NCBI GenBank assembly: GCA_046048135.1 | Contig: JBJOGR010000042.1 | Location: forward strand, 41,744-105,743 | Source: ATZT02 sp046048135 | GTDB taxonomy: Bacteria > Actinomycetota > Actinomycetes > S36-B12 > UBA5976 | DNA: 64,000 bases | Direction of reading: 5' to 3' | Shown here: one piece after another, positions 51,829-61,636 of the stretch | How positions within the stretch are numbered: the stretch's first letter is position 1 | Layout of the letters: every line of letters starts with the position of its first letter | Notes under the pieces: generated by a model | Database searches by the model: none | The model's input: only the letters and a program-made list of their open reading frames with translations | Told to the model about the DNA's origin: nothing | Translations under genes and position numbers: made by a program

Positions 51829-54270
51829 ATGAAACTACCAATTACTTGGATACTTCAACATATCAAATCAAATAAATCTTTAAAAGAAAATGAAATTATT
51901 GATTCGTTGATCAAATTAGGTTTTGAAGTTGAAGCTGTTGAGAAATACGGTGAAGTTAAAGGCCCTCTTGTTGTTGGCAGAGTTGAAAAAATTGAGCAAC
52001 TTAATGAGTTTAAGAAACCAATCAGATATTGCACTGTTGATGTTGGAAGTAAAAAAGTTGGAATTGTTTGTGGTGCAAGTAATTTTGTTGAGAAAGATCT
52101 TGTTGTAGTTGCCCTTCCTGGAAGTGAATTACCAGGTGAATTCAAAATATCGGAAAGAGAGACTTACGGCCGCAAGTCGCAAGGAATGATTTGTTCAGCT
52201 AAAGAATTGAACATCAGTGATGATCATTCCGGAATTATGGTAATAAATGAACCAGCAAAAATTGGTGTTGATGCGAAGAAATTATTAGGACTAAACGAAA
52301 CTGTTTTAGACATTTCAGTTTTACCAGATCGTGGTTATGCCATGAGTGTTAGAGGAATAGCACGAGAACTAGCAACTATTTTGAACTCTAAGTTTATTGA
52401 TCCAATTGAAGAAAAATTACCGAAAGTTAGTAAGTCTAAAAAGACAAAAGTAAAGATATCGACAAAAAATGCTTCAAAAATAGCACTAGTTCGTGTCGAA
52501 AATTATAATCCTGAATCTAAAACCCCATTATTTATTCAGAATCGTCTAAATCAGTGCGGTATAAGAACTATTTCTTTACCGGTCGATTTAACAAATTATT
52601 TCATGATTGAAATGGGTCAACCTCTCCATGCATTTGATGCCGACAAAGTAGTAGGAACTATTGAGATACGCGAATCTAAGAAAAATGAGAAATTAGAGAC
52701 GCTGGATCATGTAATTAGAAATTTAGATGAGAAAGACTTAGTTATTGCTGATTCCAAGAAAGCTATTTCTCTTGCCGGCGTTATGGGTGGTTTAAACAGT
52801 GAAGTAAGCGCTAATTCAAAAATTTTAATAATCGAATCAGCCATCTTTAATCAAAATAGTATTGGAGCTACCTCAAGAAAACACAAATTACCCAGTGAGG
52901 CCTCTAAAAGGTTCGAGCGCGGGACCGATCATAAAATTAATGAATTGGTAGCCATAAAAACGGCTTTCTATTTACAGAAATTTGGAAACGCTAAAATTGA
53001 AGGAATAGCCACTGCAATTAAATCGATTACACAAACCAAAATAAATTTTGATTTAAATGAATTTTTACGTCTTACGGGTATCAATATTTCTAGAGTTGAA
53101 ATATTGAGAATTCTTTCAAATCTCAATTTAGTCACCTCAGGTAAAGGTTCTAAATTAATCGTTAAAATTCCGTCTTGGCGTTATGATTTGGTAAATAACG
53201 CTGATTTAGTTGAAGAGATACTTAGAGTTTGGGGATATCACAAAATAAAGGGAGTATTGAGGACTTCGAATAAAAAAGTATCTGAAAATCAATTCTTTGA
53301 GTACAAACATCTAATTAGTAATAAAATATCATCACTAGGATTAAATGAAACGCTAAATTATCCATTTATTTCTTCTAAAGATCTTGATATTAGTAATAAA
53401 TATAAAAACAACGCAATTAAATTACATAATCCCATCTCAGAAACAGAGCCGTATCTAAGGACGAGTTTATTTCCAGGACTTCTCAAGGCATTAGAAAGAA
53501 ATTTATCTAGAGGTCAAGATAATGTACAGGTATACGAAGCTGGGCATATATTTATTAAAAAATCTCGTAAGAACATTATTTCTAAGGTACCTCTTTTAAA
53601 AAAACCAGAAGTTAAGTTAATTAATAATTTAAAGGATACTTTACCTTTGCAGCCATACATAATTTGTGGATTGATAAATGGTTCTTTTAGAAGTTTAGGC
53701 TCGATAAAGAATAATGAATTGATTGAATGGAGATACCCGATTTCATTGGTTCATGATGTTTTAAATGAAATTGGTCTGAGAGCAAGTCTTGAAAATGCTG
53801 ATTACCAACCATTTCATCCAGGTAGGTGTGGAGTATTCAAAATAGACCATGAAGTTTTAGGTTATGCAGGAGAAATACATCCAAAAGTTAATGAAATATA
53901 CGGCATAAAGACAAAAGTATTTGGGTTTGAAATATATCCAGAAATTCTAATGAAGTTTATTTCAGTAAAACAAGCACCAGTATTTTCAACTTTTCCTGTA
54001 GTTAAAGAAGATTTGGCATTCGTCTTCGATAAATCTGTAAAAGCGAGAGATGTCGTTGTATCAATTAAAAAAATTCAGCCAGATCTAATTGAATCTGTAA
54101 CCTTGTTTGACGTTTACGAGGGAGCAAATCTTCAAAAAGGTAGGAAATCACTTGCCTTTAATATTCGACTTCGTGCTCAGGGCAAAACATTAAAAACTGA
54201 AGAAGTTTCGCAATTAAGATCCGAAATAATTGCAAAAATCGAGAAAGAGTTCCAGGCTGAATTAAGATAA
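51829..54270 (+). CDS. pheT: phenylalanyl-tRNA synthetase beta subunit
   Basis: Non-catalytic partner with tRNA-binding and editing domains. The N terminus MKLPITWILQHI leads to an EMAP-type tRNA-binding domain (about 45-155, VGRVEKIEQL, GIVCGASN). Editing/B3-B4 parts contain RGYAMSVRGIAREL and SEASKRFERGTD, and the C-terminal anticodon-binding domain starts near 722 with PVVKEDLAFVFD. Length 813 aa is normal. It ends 28 bp before argC, whose promoter overlaps that gap. Confidence 0.98.
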   Translation: MKLPITWILQHIKSNKSLKENEIIDSLIKLGFEVEAVEKYGEVKGPLVVGRVEKIEQLNEFKKPIRYCTVDVGSKKVGIVCGASNFVEKDLVVVALPGSELPGEFKISERETYGRKSQGMICSAKELNISDDHSGIMVINEPAKIGVDAKKLLGLNETVLDISVLPDRGYAMSVRGIARELATILNSKFIDPIEEKLPKVSKSKKTKVKISTKNASKIALVRVENYNPESKTPLFIQNRLNQCGIRTISLPVDLTNYFMIEMGQPLHAFDADKVVGTIEIRESKKNEKLETLDHVIRNLDEKDLVIADSKKAISLAGVMGGLNSEVSANSKILIIESAIFNQNSIGATSRKHKLPSEASKRFERGTDHKINELVAIKTAFYLQKFGNAKIEGIATAIKSITQTKINFDLNEFLRLTGINISRVEILRILSNLNLVTSGKGSKLIVKIPSWRYDLVNNADLVEEILRVWGYHKIKGVLRTSNKKVSENQFFEYKHLISNKISSLGLNETLNYPFISSKDLDISNKYKNNAIKLHNPISETEPYLRTSLFPGLLKALERNLSRGQDNVQVYEAGHIFIKKSRKNIISKVPLLKKPEVKLINNLKDTLPLQPYIICGLINGSFRSLGSIKNNELIEWRYPISLVHDVLNEIGLRASLENADYQPFHPGRCGVFKIDHEVLGYAGEIHPKVNEIYGIKTKVFGFEIYPEILMKFISVKQAPVFSTFPVVKEDLAFVFDKSVKARDVVVSIKKIQPDLIESVTLFDVYEGANLQKGRKSLAFNIRLRAQGKTLKTEEVSQLRSEIIAKIEKEFQAELR

Positions 54271-54272
54271 TT

Positions 54273-54290
54273 TATGCGCATATGCGTATA
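54273..54290. promoter_or_regulatory. ARG-box-like operator before argC
   Basis: TATGCGCATATGCGTATA is palindromic at 16 of 18 positions with a perfect 10-bp centre (CGCATATGCG). Length and T/A-rich ends fit the 18-bp imperfect palindromes bound by ArgR, which is encoded at 58495 in the same cluster. It overlaps the -10 TATAAT (54287-54292), so binding should block transcription. No other such palindrome was noticed in this window. Confidence 0.55.
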
Positions 54291-54299
54291 ATTACATCA
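54287..54299 (+). promoter_or_regulatory. leaderless promoter of the arg cluster
   Basis: Consensus TATAAT (54287-54292) is followed by 6 bases and the argC ATG at 54299, so the transcript should begin on the start codon. No ribosome site exists in the 28-bp gap. No clear -35; TTAAGA (54262-54267) at 19 bp is a poor one. Confidence 0.6.
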
Positions 54300-55303
54300 T
54301 GGATGTCAGCGTTTTTGGAGCCTCTGGTTACGCAGGTGGTCAACTGCTCAAGATACTGGCCAGGCACCCTCATTTCAATTTGAAATATGCTTTTGCAGAT
54401 TCCAAGGTTGGCTCAAAAATTTCTGACGAACATACCTTTCTAACAGGTGTATATGAAGAAAGTTTCCAAAGTTATGATGAATCAAAAATTAACCAAAAAG
54501 ATATCTTGCTTTTTGCATTACCTCACGGTCAATCAGGTGACTTAGCCAAAAAACATTCACTAAATCAAATAGTTGATTTAGGCGCTGACTTTAGATTAAA
54601 AAACTCTGAAAATTGGCATCGTTACTATGGGGGAGATTTCGCTGGTTCTTGGATATATGGACTTCCTGAACTAAAAGGTCAAAAGGAATTGATTGCAAAT
54701 TCTCAACATGTTGCTAATCCTGGTTGTTATGCAACGGTTATAAATCTTTCACTGGCACCATTTATTCAAGAGAAAATTATAGATTTAAATTTTGTTTCTG
54801 TAGTTGCAACAAGTGGTACAACTGGTGCTGGAAAGAAAACCAACCAGAAATTAATCGCAAGCGAAGTTATGGGAACAATCGTAAACTATAAAATGGAAGG
54901 TAAACATCAACATATAGCTGAAATTCAAGAAACTCTTTCACAAATAGGCAATGAGAATATAAAGATCAGTTTTAACCCTATCCTGGGTCCATATTCAAGG
55001 GGAATCTTGTCCAATACAATTTTTAAAACTAATAAAACAATTAATAAGATTGAGCTAATTTCAATTTTTGAAGAATATTACAAAGATAATTCATTCATTA
55101 ACCTAATTCAAGAGCGAAACGTTTCTACAGGTGAAGTAATTGATACAAATAATGCTAATTTCAACATTTTTCTTGATGAAAACACCCAACAAGTAACTGT
55201 AGTTGGAGTTATAGACAATCTAATTAAAGGAGCTGCTGGACAAGCGATTCAAAATCTAAATTTAATGAATAATATGGATGAAACACTTGGATTTTTAATA
55301 TGA
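54299..55303 (+). CDS. argC: N-acetyl-gamma-glutamyl-phosphate reductase
   Basis: Third step of arginine synthesis, an NADPH-dependent reduction. The nucleotide-binding start VFGASGYAGGQLLKIL (residues 4-19) and the catalytic-Cys motif ANPGCYATVINL (about 139-150) are present; GTTGAGKK near 175 is also conserved. Length is 334 aa. It leads the cluster and overlaps argJ by 4 bp. Its upstream region carries the only TATAAT-class promoter and operator-like palindrome seen for this cluster. Confidence 0.97.
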   Translation: MDVSVFGASGYAGGQLLKILARHPHFNLKYAFADSKVGSKISDEHTFLTGVYEESFQSYDESKINQKDILLFALPHGQSGDLAKKHSLNQIVDLGADFRLKNSENWHRYYGGDFAGSWIYGLPELKGQKELIANSQHVANPGCYATVINLSLAPFIQEKIIDLNFVSVVATSGTTGAGKKTNQKLIASEVMGTIVNYKMEGKHQHIAEIQETLSQIGNENIKISFNPILGPYSRGILSNTIFKTNKTINKIELISIFEEYYKDNSFINLIQERNVSTGEVIDTNNANFNIFLDENTQQVTVVGVIDNLIKGAAGQAIQNLNLMNNMDETLGFLI

Positions 55304-56448
55304 GTGTCACTTTTCCACTAGGTTTTACTGCTGCTGGTGTTAATTGTGGATTGAAAGAACATGCAAAAGATATTGCTTTAGTTGTGAACAATGGTCCTAA
55401 TTTTGATGCAACTGGAGTATTTACGACAAATCAAGTAAAAGCTGCACCGGTGCTTTGGTCAATGGAAGTACTAAAAACTCTAAGGCTCAAGGCTGTTTTG
55501 TTAAACAGTGGAGGAGCAAACGCTTGTACAGGTAGTAAAGGATTTCAAGTAACACATAAAAGTGCTGAATTAGTGGCTAAATTATTGGGATTAGGAGCAT
55601 CAGAAATAGCAGTTTGTTCCACTGGCTTGATTGGAAAGCAACTTGATATTCAAAAAATTGAAAAAGGCGTCAATAACTTGAAAGATTCATTATCAAAAGA
55701 AGGTGGTGATGATGCATCAGAAGCTATCTTGACTACAGATTCTCATAAGAAAATGACGACATTTCAAAACGAAAAATTTAGAATCGGGGCCATGATAAAA
55801 GGGGCGGGCATGCTTGCACCTGATTTAGCAACCATGCTTTGTGTGATTACAACAGATGCAGATGTCTCAAGAATAAATTTTAAGTCACTTCTTCATGATG
55901 CTGTTAACAAAACATTAAACAGACTCGATTCAGATGGTTGTACTTCAACAAATGATTCCGTAATCCTATTGTCGTCAGGAGCATCTGGTTACTCTCCAGA
56001 CGAAGATGAATTTAGACAAGCTTTATTAAAGGTTTTAATTGATCTAACAAATCTTTTGCTGGATGACGCTGAAGGGGCCACGAAAAATATTGAAGTAAAT
56101 ATTAAAAATGCTAATACTGAAGAAGACGCAGTCGAGATTGCAAGATCAATAGCTAGAAATAATCTATTAAAGTGCGCTTTTTTCGGTGAAGATCCAAATT
56201 GGGGAAGAATCCTTGCAGCTTTAGGAAATTCCAAAGCTATTATTAGCCAAGAAAAAATAGATGTATCAATAAATAATGTAATGGTATGTGAAGCAGGCGA
56301 GTCTTGCGATAACGAATTAAAAGTTGATTTGAAAAATAAATTTATTAAAGTTGATGTTGATTTAAAAATGGGTATTGAAAGCGCAACAATACTTACAAAT
56401 GATCTTTCAATCAAATATGTTCATGAGAATTCGGCTTATTCAACATGA
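55300..56448 (+). CDS. argJ: glutamate N-acetyltransferase / ornithine acetyltransferase
   Basis: Recycles the acetyl group from acetylornithine to glutamate, and in bifunctional forms also uses acetyl-CoA. It self-cleaves at the Ala-Thr bond in LAPDLATMLCVIT (about residue 180), where the new N-terminal Thr is the nucleophile. AACTG-type block (ANACTGSKG, about residue 75), DPNWGRI near the C terminus. Length 382 aa. Overlaps argC and argB by 4 bp each. Because the cycle is closed, no ArgE is expected. Confidence 0.96.
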   Translation: MSVTFPLGFTAAGVNCGLKEHAKDIALVVNNGPNFDATGVFTTNQVKAAPVLWSMEVLKTLRLKAVLLNSGGANACTGSKGFQVTHKSAELVAKLLGLGASEIAVCSTGLIGKQLDIQKIEKGVNNLKDSLSKEGGDDASEAILTTDSHKKMTTFQNEKFRIGAMIKGAGMLAPDLATMLCVITTDADVSRINFKSLLHDAVNKTLNRLDSDGCTSTNDSVILLSSGASGYSPDEDEFRQALLKVLIDLTNLLLDDAEGATKNIEVNIKNANTEEDAVEIARSIARNNLLKCAFFGEDPNWGRILAALGNSKAIISQEKIDVSINNVMVCEAGESCDNELKVDLKNKFIKVDVDLKMGIESATILTNDLSIKYVHENSAYST

Positions 56449-57323
56449 CAAACTCTCAAGAAAACGCATTATTTAAAGCCGGAGTTTTAGCCGAAGCTTT
56501 GCCATGGTTGCTCAAATTTCAAGACGCCATTGTAGTTATTAAGTTTGGTGGAAATGCCATGATCAATAAAGAATTATTATCACAATTTGCTCAAGATGTT
56601 GTATTCCTTAAACTTGCTGGATTAAAACCGGTAGTAGTACATGGCGCCGGACCTCAAATAACAGATGCGCTTAGAAAAGCAGGAATAGAATCAAATTTTA
56701 AAAATGGTTATCGAGTTACGGACTCTGATTCAATAAAAATAATTAAAGAAGTGCTAATGAATGTTCAAAATGATCTAGTTGTGGAAATTAATGGTCTTTT
56801 AAAGAAAGCTGTCGGTGTTTCTGGAGATGAAAATAGAACTATCGAAGTAAAGAAAAAATTATTCATCCAAGACGGCAATGAAATCGATCTAGGTTTAGTT
56901 GGCGATATTATTGAAGTTGATTCCAATAAAATTTTTGAACTATTAGATCAAGATTTAATCCCAATTATTTCATGCCTGGGAGTAGATTCAAATGGAACAT
57001 TATTCAACATTAATGCAGACCAAGGAGCGTCTGCTATCGCAAAATTTCTTCAAGCTCAAAAATTTGTTCTTCTCACAGATGTTATTGGACTTTTAGCAAA
57101 TTATCCCGATGAGAATAGTTTGGTAGAAACAATTTCTATAAAGGATTTAGAAAGATTGATACCAAAGCTTGATAAAGGAATGCGACCTAAAATGGAAGCA
57201 TGTTTTGACGCGGTGTCTAATGGCGTCAATAGGGCTCACATTATTGATGGAAGAAAATCTCATGCTCTATTGGTTGAAGTCTTTACGGATTCCGGCACTG
57301 GAACTATGGTCACTAGGGATTAA
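56445..57323 (+). CDS. argB: N-acetylglutamate kinase
   Basis: Phosphorylates N-acetylglutamate; in arginine-controlled species the step is feedback inhibited. The amino-acid kinase fold shows VIKFGGNAM (about 28), VVHGAGPQI (about 65), VSGDEN, and NINADQGASAIAKFLQA (about 190). An N-terminal helix (residues 1-25) is the kind involved in forming the arginine-sensitive hexamer, so inhibition by arginine is likely. Length is 292 aa. 4-bp overlap with argJ, 2 bp before argD. Confidence 0.96.
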   Translation: MTNSQENALFKAGVLAEALPWLLKFQDAIVVIKFGGNAMINKELLSQFAQDVVFLKLAGLKPVVVHGAGPQITDALRKAGIESNFKNGYRVTDSDSIKIIKEVLMNVQNDLVVEINGLLKKAVGVSGDENRTIEVKKKLFIQDGNEIDLGLVGDIIEVDSNKIFELLDQDLIPIISCLGVDSNGTLFNINADQGASAIAKFLQAQKFVLLTDVIGLLANYPDENSLVETISIKDLERLIPKLDKGMRPKMEACFDAVSNGVNRAHIIDGRKSHALLVEVFTDSGTGTMVTRD

Positions 57324-57325
57324 AT

Positions 57326-58498
57326 ATGAATAATAATTTTTACAGTAATCTTTTGAGTAATTATTCAACTCCTAATATAAAAATTGTCCAAGGAGAAGGA
57401 CTTTATCTAAAAGATTCAGATGGAAATATTTATCTTGATTTTTTATCAGGTATAGCTGTAAATTGCCTAGGACATTCACATCCTGCTGTAGTTGAGGCAG
57501 TTAGTAATCAAATTAAAAAATTAGATCATGTAAGTAATTTATATTCAAATGATGTAGTCGAAGAATTATCTTATAGGCTCTTGCAAATAACTGGAATAGA
57601 AGGAAAATTATTTTTTTGTAATTCCGGAGCCGAATCAATAGAAGCTGCAATAAAAATATCAAGACTTACAGGTAAGAAGAAAATTGTCTCTTTAGAGAAC
57701 TCTTTTCATGGTAGAACTATGGGTGCTTTGAGTATTACTGGACAAATATCCAAACAAAAGCCTTTTAAACCTCTTTTGAAAAAAGTCAAATTTGTTGAAG
57801 CAAATAATATAAATCATTTGAGAAGAAATGTAAATCGAAGAACTGCTGCCTTATTTATTGAAACAATCCAAGGTGAAGGTGGAGTAATTCAATTAGATTC
57901 AGAATTCATAACTGAGGCAAGAAAAGTGACTTTAAAGAAAAATAGTTTGTTTATTATTGATGAAATTCAGACAGGATTTGGTAGGACAGGCAGGTGGTTT
58001 CATCACCAAAAATTTGAGACTAAACCCGATGTACTTTGTATGGCCAAAGCACTTGGAGGAGGATTGCCAATGGGAGCAATGGTTGTTTCAAATGAATATT
58101 CTGAATTGTTTAAACCAGGATCACACGGTTCTACTTTTGGTGGAAATCCCGTAGTAGCTAAAGCATCTTTAGCAGTTATTGAAACTATAGAAAAAGATAA
58201 CTTATTGGAAAATGCAAAAAATATGGGTGAATTATTTAGAAGTTTGATAATAAAGAATCCTAATGTGCAATCGACATCAGGAGAAGGTCTTTTGATTGGC
58301 GTTAAATTAAAACAAAATATTGCAAAGTATGTTGAAAAAGAATGTCAAAGACTTGGTCTTTTATTAAACGCGGTTAAAGATGACACTTTAAGAATTGCGC
58401 CTCCTTTGATTGTGGATTCACAACAAATAAGTCGAGCTGTAGAAATTATTGAAGATGCAATTGATTTAGTTCTAAATAAGGAACAGGTTGATCAATGA
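57326..58498 (+). CDS. argD: acetylornithine aminotransferase
   Basis: PLP class III transaminase converting N-acetylglutamate semialdehyde to acetylornithine. Motifs: YLDFLSGIAVNCLGHSHP (about 32-49), FCNSGAES, HGRTMGALS, IDEIQTGFGRTG (about 211), and the PLP Lys in MAKALGGGLPMGAM (about 243). Length is 390 aa. It overlaps argR by 4 bp. In the usual cluster argF lies between argD and argR; it is missing here. ArgD is class III and not an obvious substitute for HisC. Confidence 0.97.
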   Translation: MNNNFYSNLLSNYSTPNIKIVQGEGLYLKDSDGNIYLDFLSGIAVNCLGHSHPAVVEAVSNQIKKLDHVSNLYSNDVVEELSYRLLQITGIEGKLFFCNSGAESIEAAIKISRLTGKKKIVSLENSFHGRTMGALSITGQISKQKPFKPLLKKVKFVEANNINHLRRNVNRRTAALFIETIQGEGGVIQLDSEFITEARKVTLKKNSLFIIDEIQTGFGRTGRWFHHQKFETKPDVLCMAKALGGGLPMGAMVVSNEYSELFKPGSHGSTFGGNPVVAKASLAVIETIEKDNLLENAKNMGELFRSLIIKNPNVQSTSGEGLLIGVKLKQNIAKYVEKECQRLGLLLNAVKDDTLRIAPPLIVDSQQISRAVEIIEDAIDLVLNKEQVDQ

Positions 58499-58980
58499 AG
58501 TATCCGGATTCAAAGACTGCTCGACAACATGTAGTCGAGGAAATGATTGTAAATAAATCGATAAGTTCTCAAAACGAAATTCTTAAAATACTAAAATCTA
58601 AAGGTTTTGAGGTAACACAAGCGACATTATCAAGAGATTTAGACGAAATTGGTGCCATTAAAAGCAACAACAATGAAGGTAAGAATGTGTACGTAATAAA
58701 GAAAAATAGTGTTGATAAATTGAGTAGTTCTAAGGATATACGAAATAAACTTGAAAAATCTTTGTCAGAATTTGTTATAAGTGTCGATAGTTCGGCAAAT
58801 CTCGCAATTATTCACACTCCAGCCGGAGCTGCCCAATATGTAGCCTCATTAATCGACCAATCAAATATTGACAAAGTTATAGCAACAATTGCAGGAGATA
58901 ACACTGTTTTAGTTGTGACCAAGGGAATAGACGATGGTAAAAAAGTGGCAGGTCAAATCTGGGATTATGCAAAACAATAA
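58495..58980 (+). CDS. argR: arginine repressor
   Basis: Hexameric, arginine-sensing repressor. The N-terminal winged helix (about 1-70) has SQNEILKILKSKGFEVTQATLSRDLDEIGA, broken here as the recognition helix TLSRDLDEI. The C-terminal oligomerisation and arginine-binding domain contains TPAGAAQYVASLID and the aspartate motif TIAGDNTVLVV (about 138). Length is 161 aa. It lies within its target cluster, between argD and argG, and the operator candidate is upstream of argC at 54273. Confidence 0.96.
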   Translation: MKYPDSKTARQHVVEEMIVNKSISSQNEILKILKSKGFEVTQATLSRDLDEIGAIKSNNNEGKNVYVIKKNSVDKLSSSKDIRNKLEKSLSEFVISVDSSANLAIIHTPAGAAQYVASLIDQSNIDKVIATIAGDNTVLVVTKGIDDGKKVAGQIWDYAKQ

Positions 58981-59012
58981 AGGTAGGCTGAATACAAAAG
59001 TGAGGAAAATAA

Positions 59013-60212
59013 ATGACTAACAAAGTTGTTTTAGCTTATTCAGGTGGATTAGACACCTCAGTAGCAATTGAATGGATAAAAGACAAGACAGGTTCAGAAG
59101 TTGTAGCAGTAGCTGCCGATGTTGGACAAGGTGGCGAAGATATGGAAATTATTAAAAAAAGAGCCATTGCCTGTGGGGCAATAGATGCCGAAGTCTTGGA
59201 TTTAAAAGAAGAATTTGCCGATGATTATTGCGCACCAGCTCTAAAAGCGAATGCACTTTATATGGACAAATATCCTTTAGTCTCAAGTTTGTCTCGTCCC
59301 TTAATTTCTAAATATTTGGTTGAGGCCGCTCAAAAACATAAAGCAAATATGGTTGGACATGGTTGTACTGGTAAAGGTAATGACCAAGTTCGATTTGAAG
59401 TAAGCATTGCCGCACTAGATCCTGACTTGAAAGTTTTTGCACCTGTTAGAGATTCTGGTATGACTCGGGATAAAGCTATCGCTTTTGCAACCGATAGAAA
59501 TCTTCCAATTGATGTAAACAAAAAGAATCCTTTTAGTATCGATCAAAATGTTTGGGGAAGAGCAATTGAAACTGGATTTTTAGAAGATATCTGGAATGCA
59601 CCAATTGAAGATATTTATTCCTACACAAAGAATCCAGCAGAGGTTAAGGAAGCAGACGAAGTTTTAATAACTTTTGAAAAAGGATTACCAGTCAAAATTG
59701 ATGGCCAAAAGGTTTCTATGCTTCAAGCCATTGAAATTATGAATAGAAGGGCTGGTGAGCAAGGTGTTGGAAGAATTGACATGGTTGAAGACCGATTAGT
59801 TGGAATAAAGAGTAGAGAAGTTTATGAAGCACCTGGAGCAATAGCACTGATAACCGCTCATCAAGAATTAGAAAATGTTTGCTTAGAGCGAGAATTATCT
59901 AGATTCAAAAGAGGTGTTGAACAACGATGGAGTGAACTTGTTTATGACGGCTTATGGTTCTCACCATTAAGAAAAGCATTAGATGTATTCATTGATGAAA
60001 CCCAAAAGAATGTTTCCGGAGACATAAGATTAAAAATGCATGCTGGTAGAGCTTGGGTAACCGGAAGAAAAAGTGATCAGTCTCTTTATAGATACGATCT
60101 TGCAACCTATGACTCAGAAGACACATATGACCAATCTTGGGCCAAAGGTTTTATTGAAATATTTGGTATGACATCAAAGATCGCAGCAGATAGAGATAGA
60201 AAGAATAAATGA
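59013..60212 (+). CDS. argG: argininosuccinate synthase
   Basis: Condenses citrulline and aspartate with ATP. The PP-loop LAYSGGLDTSV (residues 7-17), GHGCTGKGNDQVRFE (about 114-128) and VEDRLVGIKSREVYEAPGA are all standard. Length is 399 aa. The 32-bp gap after argR carries GTGAGGAAAA as ribosome site but no palindrome. It needs citrulline, which must come from an ornithine carbamoyltransferase encoded outside this window. Confidence 0.98.
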   Translation: MTNKVVLAYSGGLDTSVAIEWIKDKTGSEVVAVAADVGQGGEDMEIIKKRAIACGAIDAEVLDLKEEFADDYCAPALKANALYMDKYPLVSSLSRPLISKYLVEAAQKHKANMVGHGCTGKGNDQVRFEVSIAALDPDLKVFAPVRDSGMTRDKAIAFATDRNLPIDVNKKNPFSIDQNVWGRAIETGFLEDIWNAPIEDIYSYTKNPAEVKEADEVLITFEKGLPVKIDGQKVSMLQAIEIMNRRAGEQGVGRIDMVEDRLVGIKSREVYEAPGAIALITAHQELENVCLERELSRFKRGVEQRWSELVYDGLWFSPLRKALDVFIDETQKNVSGDIRLKMHAGRAWVTGRKSDQSLYRYDLATYDSEDTYDQSWAKGFIEIFGMTSKIAADRDRKNK

Positions 60213-61636
60213 CGCAAAAGAAATTATGGGGTGCAAGATTTGAAAAATCCATGCATCCTGACATGTTTAATATCTCTAAATCAACTCATTTTGACTGGCG
60301 ACTTGCTTTAATCGATATTATTCAATCAAGAGTTCATTTAAAAAGTTTGTTTAAAAATGAAATTATTAATTCTTCTGAATATGATAAATTAAATAAAACT
60401 CTTCAAGTTATATATCAAGATATAGAAAATAACAAAGTTAAACCTAGCTTGGAAGATGAAGATGTTCATACGGTTATTGAAAGGCTTCTAGAAAATCAAG
60501 TAGGAGAGTTAGCAGGAAAAATTAGAGCTGGGCGTAGTAGAAATGATCAGGTAGTTACAGATTTAAAGATATTTTTGCGGATTTCTTCTCGTCAATTATC
60601 AAACCTAATAATTGAATTGATTACCGAAATTGCAAAATTAGCAGATAAACATAAAAGTGATCCATCTCCAGGATTTACTCACTTGCAACATGCGCAGCCT
60701 GTTTCCCTGGGGCATGAATTAATGAAACACGCTTTTTCTTTAATAAGGGATATCGAAAGATTTACAGATTGGGATGTCAGAGTTGATCATTGCCCACTTG
60801 GTTCTGCAGCATTATCTGGTACTTCTCTCATATCTGACCCCATGTGGATTGCAAATGAATTAGGTTTCTCCAGGCCAAGCAGCAACAGCATTGATGCTGT
60901 TTCTGATAGGGATTTTGTTTCAGAATACCTTTTTATTTGTTCCAGTATAGGAATTCACTTATCGAGGATGGCAGAAGAAATAATTCTTTTAACTACATCA
61001 GAGTTTGGATATGCAAAACTCTCTGATGAATTTTCAACAGGTTCATCAATAATGCCGCAGAAAAAGAACCCGGACGCAGCAGAATTAACTCGTGGAAAAA
61101 CAGGTAGATTAATTGGTAATTTAACTAATATTTTAGTGACAACCAAGGCACTTCCTTTTGCCTACAATAGAGATTTGCAAGAAGACAAAGAACCTGTTTT
61201 TGATTCTCACGACAATTTAGTTTTAATGCTAAAAGCGATGACTGGGACTATGAGAACAATAGCGTTTGATACTAAGTCCTTGAAATCTCAATCAATTACA
61301 AATCATGCTTTAGCTACTGAAGTTGCCGACTATTTAGTAAAAAAAGGTGTTGCTTTCTCAGTGGCTCATGAAATAACGGGACAATGCGTCAAATTAGCTG
61401 AAAGTAAGGATAAGAATATTCATGAATTAAGTATCGAAGATTTTAAACAGATAAACTCAAATTTTGAAATTGATTTGCTTGATCAACTCAACCTAGATAA
61501 AGCTTTAAGCTCTAGAATTAATACCATGGGAACTGCACCGGATAATGTTTCTAAACAAATTCAAGCTGTGAAACAAGAATTATTAGTATTAGGAAAATGG
61601 TCCAATCACAATCCGTTACCAGAAATTGAATTATGA
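60209..61636 (+). CDS. argH: argininosuccinate lyase
   Basis: Splits argininosuccinate into arginine and fumarate. It has WGARFEKSMHP at the N terminus, DEDVHTVIER, AGRSRNDQV, THLQHAQPVSLGHEL and the flexible signature GSSIMPQKKNPDAAEL (about residues 278-293). Length is 475 aa. It overlaps both argG and tyrS by 4 bp, so tyrS may share its transcript. Confidence 0.98.
   Translation: MTQKKLWGARFEKSMHPDMFNISKSTHFDWRLALIDIIQSRVHLKSLFKNEIINSSEYDKLNKTLQVIYQDIENNKVKPSLEDEDVHTVIERLLENQVGELAGKIRAGRSRNDQVVTDLKIFLRISSRQLSNLIIELITEIAKLADKHKSDPSPGFTHLQHAQPVSLGHELMKHAFSLIRDIERFTDWDVRVDHCPLGSAALSGTSLISDPMWIANELGFSRPSSNSIDAVSDRDFVSEYLFICSSIGIHLSRMAEEIILLTTSEFGYAKLSDEFSTGSSIMPQKKNPDAAELTRGKTGRLIGNLTNILVTTKALPFAYNRDLQEDKEPVFDSHDNLVLMLKAMTGTMRTIAFDTKSLKSQSITNHALATEVADYLVKKGVAFSVAHEITGQCVKLAESKDKNIHELSIEDFKQINSNFEIDLLDQLNLDKALSSRINTMGTAPDNVSKQIQAVKQELLVLGKWSNHNPLPEIEL

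Noticed and set aside
55989..56414. 141-codon minus-strand open frame within argJ
   Set aside because: Ser/Phe-rich antisense reading of argJ, no recognisable domain; a frame shadow.
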